From Novosphingobium sp. SG919 (GTDB lineage Bacteria; Pseudomonadota; Alphaproteobacteria; Sphingomonadales; Sphingomonadaceae), in NCBI RefSeq assembly GCF_012932495.1, contig NZ_JABCNG010000001.1, positions 806,001 to 870,000 on the forward strand: a DNA stretch of 64,000 nucleotides. Reading direction: 5' to 3'. Position 1 is the first letter of the stretch. Each line of letters starts with the position of its first letter. A program made the translations under genes and the position numbers. Below are positions 62,484-64,000 of the stretch, in pieces. Under the pieces are notes generated by a model that made no database searches, had not been told where the DNA came from, and worked only from the letters and a program-made list of their open reading frames with translations.

Positions 62484-63521
62484 GTGGAACTAAGTGAACT
62501 AAAGAAACAGCTTCAAGGGCACCTTGGCGATGGCCTCGTTCTCGTAGTCGGTTCCGGACTGTCATGTGCAGAAGGCGTTCCTGGCATGGGCGCGCTTGGG
62601 CGCCATCTTGTAACCCACATACCGGCCAGCCTGTCCCCAGAAGACACGAAGCTTTGGGAGGACATCCATCCTCTCATTGAAACCGATGGTCTGGAAGCCG
62701 CGCTGCTGAAACATGCGCCCACAGCATCCCTCGAGGCTGCCATCGTGCAGAGCACCGGCGACTTCATCGCTGCCTCCGAGGCGAGCATCATCGCGGAGGT
62801 CTTCAATAACACTAGAACGCTTCGGCTCACTAAGCTCATCCCGCATCTGCTGAAGCCAAGCACCGGCATTCCAATCGTCACGACGAACTATGATCGTCTT
62901 GCCGAGCTTGCCTGCGAGGAAGCCGGGCTGGGCGTTGACACGATGTTTTGCGGCCATTTCGCTGCTCGGCTCGATCCCGAAGACAGCTATTGGAGCTTCT
63001 GCCGCCAAGTGAAGTTGGTGGGCAGGAACGTTCGATATAAATTCGCCCCAAAGGCAATTGTCTTCAAGCCGCACGGCAGTCTCGACTGGTATCATCGCGA
63101 GGGCAATCCTGTACGTTACGCTGGAACACTGCCCTTGCCGCGGCTGATCATTACGCCAGGGTTGAACAAGTTCCGTAGTGGCTATGAGAGCCCGTTCGAC
63201 AAGCATCGTGAAAAAGGGAACGATGCCATCGACAAAGCCCGCCGCTTCCTCATTATAGGCTATGGCTTCAACGACGATCACTTGGAAACCCATCTCACGC
63301 CACGCATCAAATCGGGAGTGAAGACAGTGATCCTGACATATGCGCTTTCCTTCAAGGCGCGAAAAATAGCTATCGAAAACAAGAACGTAATTGCAGCGGA
63401 ATTCTATGAACAGGGTGGATCCGTCGGTGCCCGCTTCATCATCGATGGAACGGAAATATTCTACCCAGGTATCGACTACTGGGACCTTGATGGATTCGTA
63501 AAGGGAGTTCTATCGGCATGA
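62484..63521 (+). CDS. SIR2-domain NADase of a SIR2-HerA defence pair
   Basis: 345 residues. NAD-binding and catalytic motifs of the SIR2 fold: VLVVGSGLSCAEGVPGM (residues about 20-36), VTTNYDRLAE (Asn135), FKPHGSLDW (catalytic His197) and IIGYGFNDDHLE (259-268). Bacterial defence SIR2 proteins of this class degrade NAD+ upon infection. GTG 62484 gives the expected N-terminus (MELSELKKQL) with GGGG upstream; ATG 62457 is an alternative nine codons earlier. It overlaps the HerA-type gene by ATGA. Base composition is clearly lower in GC than the genes to the left, a sign of horizontal transfer. Confidence 0.9.
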   Translation: MELSELKKQLQGHLGDGLVLVVGSGLSCAEGVPGMGALGRHLVTHIPASLSPEDTKLWEDIHPLIETDGLEAALLKHAPTASLEAAIVQSTGDFIAASEASIIAEVFNNTRTLRLTKLIPHLLKPSTGIPIVTTNYDRLAELACEEAGLGVDTMFCGHFAARLDPEDSYWSFCRQVKLVGRNVRYKFAPKAIVFKPHGSLDWYHREGNPVRYAGTLPLPRLIITPGLNKFRSGYESPFDKHREKGNDAIDKARRFLIIGYGFNDDHLETHLTPRIKSGVKTVILTYALSFKARKIAIENKNVIAAEFYEQGGSVGARFIIDGTEIFYPGIDYWDLDGFVKGVLSA

Positions 63522-64000
63522 CTAGCTCGGCGCTTGATTTCATGGAAAACGATCAGATCGGGCGCGTGGCCGGTGTCGATACCAGTCGCGTGGCAATAGA
63601 CGTCACCAATTCCGATATGCTGACGCGCGTCGGTATTGGTCAACTGATCGCCATCAAAGGTGCTACACAGTCAGAATTCCTGATCGGAATGACCGACCGG
63701 GTCACCCGCTCGCTGCGGGAAGAACTCCCTGATCCCGAAGGTGGCGAATTCGGCGCACTAACAGTCTCCCCTACTGATCACATGCAGGCCTTCGTGATTG
63801 GTACCTATCGAACTGTCGATGGTGATAGGACCGATACCTTCAAGCGCGGTGCAGATAGTTTCCCGCAGATCGATCGGGATTGTTTCGTCATCGAAGGCGG
63901 CAATCTTCAGCGGTTCATGGGAATTCTGGGCGCAGGTTTCTCCGCTAATGAGCGTTTGAAGCTCGGTACTTTTGTCGCCGATCGGAGTGCTGAAGCGATC
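63518..64000 (+). CDS. herA: HerA-type ATPase, N-terminal fragment (SIR2-HerA defence pair)
   Basis: The first 161 codons, cut by the window edge. It starts MTSSALDFMENDQIGRVAGV, then DTSRVAIDVTN and RVGIGQLIAIKGATQSEFLI. This is the HAS-barrel N-terminal domain found in HerA/DUF87 DNA translocase ATPases. FVADRSAEAI at the end is where the ATPase core should begin. HerA ATPases form hexamers and, with SIR2, a large defence complex. The ATG overlaps the SIR2 stop (ATGA). The Walker motifs lie beyond the window. Confidence 0.85.
   Translation, partial: MTSSALDFMENDQIGRVAGVDTSRVAIDVTNSDMLTRVGIGQLIAIKGATQSEFLIGMTDRVTRSLREELPDPEGGEFGALTVSPTDHMQAFVIGTYRTVDGDRTDTFKRGADSFPQIDRDCFVIEGGNLQRFMGILGAGFSANERLKLGTFVADRSAEAI

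Overview
The window is high-GC alphaproteobacterial DNA and reads as a sphingomonad chromosome, most likely Novosphingobium or a close relative. The case rests on four large TonB-dependent receptors in 64 kb, a ferulate/4-hydroxybenzoate catabolic repertoire (vanillin dehydrogenase, hydroxycinnamoyl-CoA hydratase-lyase, PobA), a TPR-sulfotransferase next to a TonB receptor, and three families of short palindromic intergenic repeats. The species call is an inference from gene content. I see no tRNA, rRNA, CRISPR array, insertion sequence or replication origin.

Layout, left to right. 1-9.3 kb: a partial ParB-like gene, a SulP anion transporter, a divergent diaminopimelate-epimerase homologue that has lost one catalytic cysteine, a SleB-type wall hydrolase overlapping an outer-membrane beta-barrel gene, a small membrane protein, and a glycosyltransferase/pyruvyltransferase pair. 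9.4-15.2 kb: a tripartite RND efflux operon (MFP, RND pump, OMF) on the minus strand. 15.5-18 kb: a TAT-exported L,D-transpeptidase-like protein, and a nitroreductase divergent from a LysR regulator. 18.1-23.1 kb: two TonB-dependent receptors, each followed by its own terminator. 23.3-28 kb: a five-gene, translationally coupled minus-strand operon (deacetylase, glycosyltransferase, flippase-like membrane protein, DUF2141 secreted protein, glycosyltransferase) that looks like an uncharacterised glycoconjugate pathway. 28.3-29 kb: an RBBP9-type hydrolase.

29.2-40 kb is a complete glycogen operon on the minus strand, transcribed glgP-glgB-glgC-glgA-pgm-glgX, with tight or overlapping junctions from glgA onward. 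40.5-42.6 kb is a third TonB receptor whose leader carries a strong intrinsic terminator. 43.2-45.5 kb holds vanillin dehydrogenase and feruloyl-CoA hydratase-lyase; no feruloyl-CoA synthetase is in the window. An exported M20 peptidase follows. 47.2-52.3 kb holds a TetR repressor with a near-perfect palindromic operator, divergent from a Rieske oxygenase, then a PYROXD2/phytoene-desaturase-like flavoprotein and an APC permease. 52.4-56.7 kb is a TPR-sulfotransferase plus a fourth TonB receptor. 56.8-62.3 kb holds an atypical OmpR-type response regulator, pobA with a divergent AraC-type regulator, a MetE-C-terminal-like zinc methyltransferase overlapping a SnoaL-like gene, and an IclR regulator.

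From about 62.3 kb to the right edge the base composition drops. A SIR2-domain gene overlaps the start of a HerA-type ATPase gene cut by the window end. This is the recognisable SIR2-HerA anti-phage pair and probably the edge of a defence island.

The aromatic genes fit together. Ech plus Vdh take feruloyl- or coumaroyl-CoA to vanillate or 4-hydroxybenzoate, and PobA takes 4-hydroxybenzoate to protocatechuate. The MetE-like gene beside pobA may handle methyl groups or thiol transfer from related substrates, but that is inference only. Several palindromic repeats sit exactly at gene 3' ends. In at least three places the hairpin followed by T residues makes a credible terminator for the minus-strand gene.
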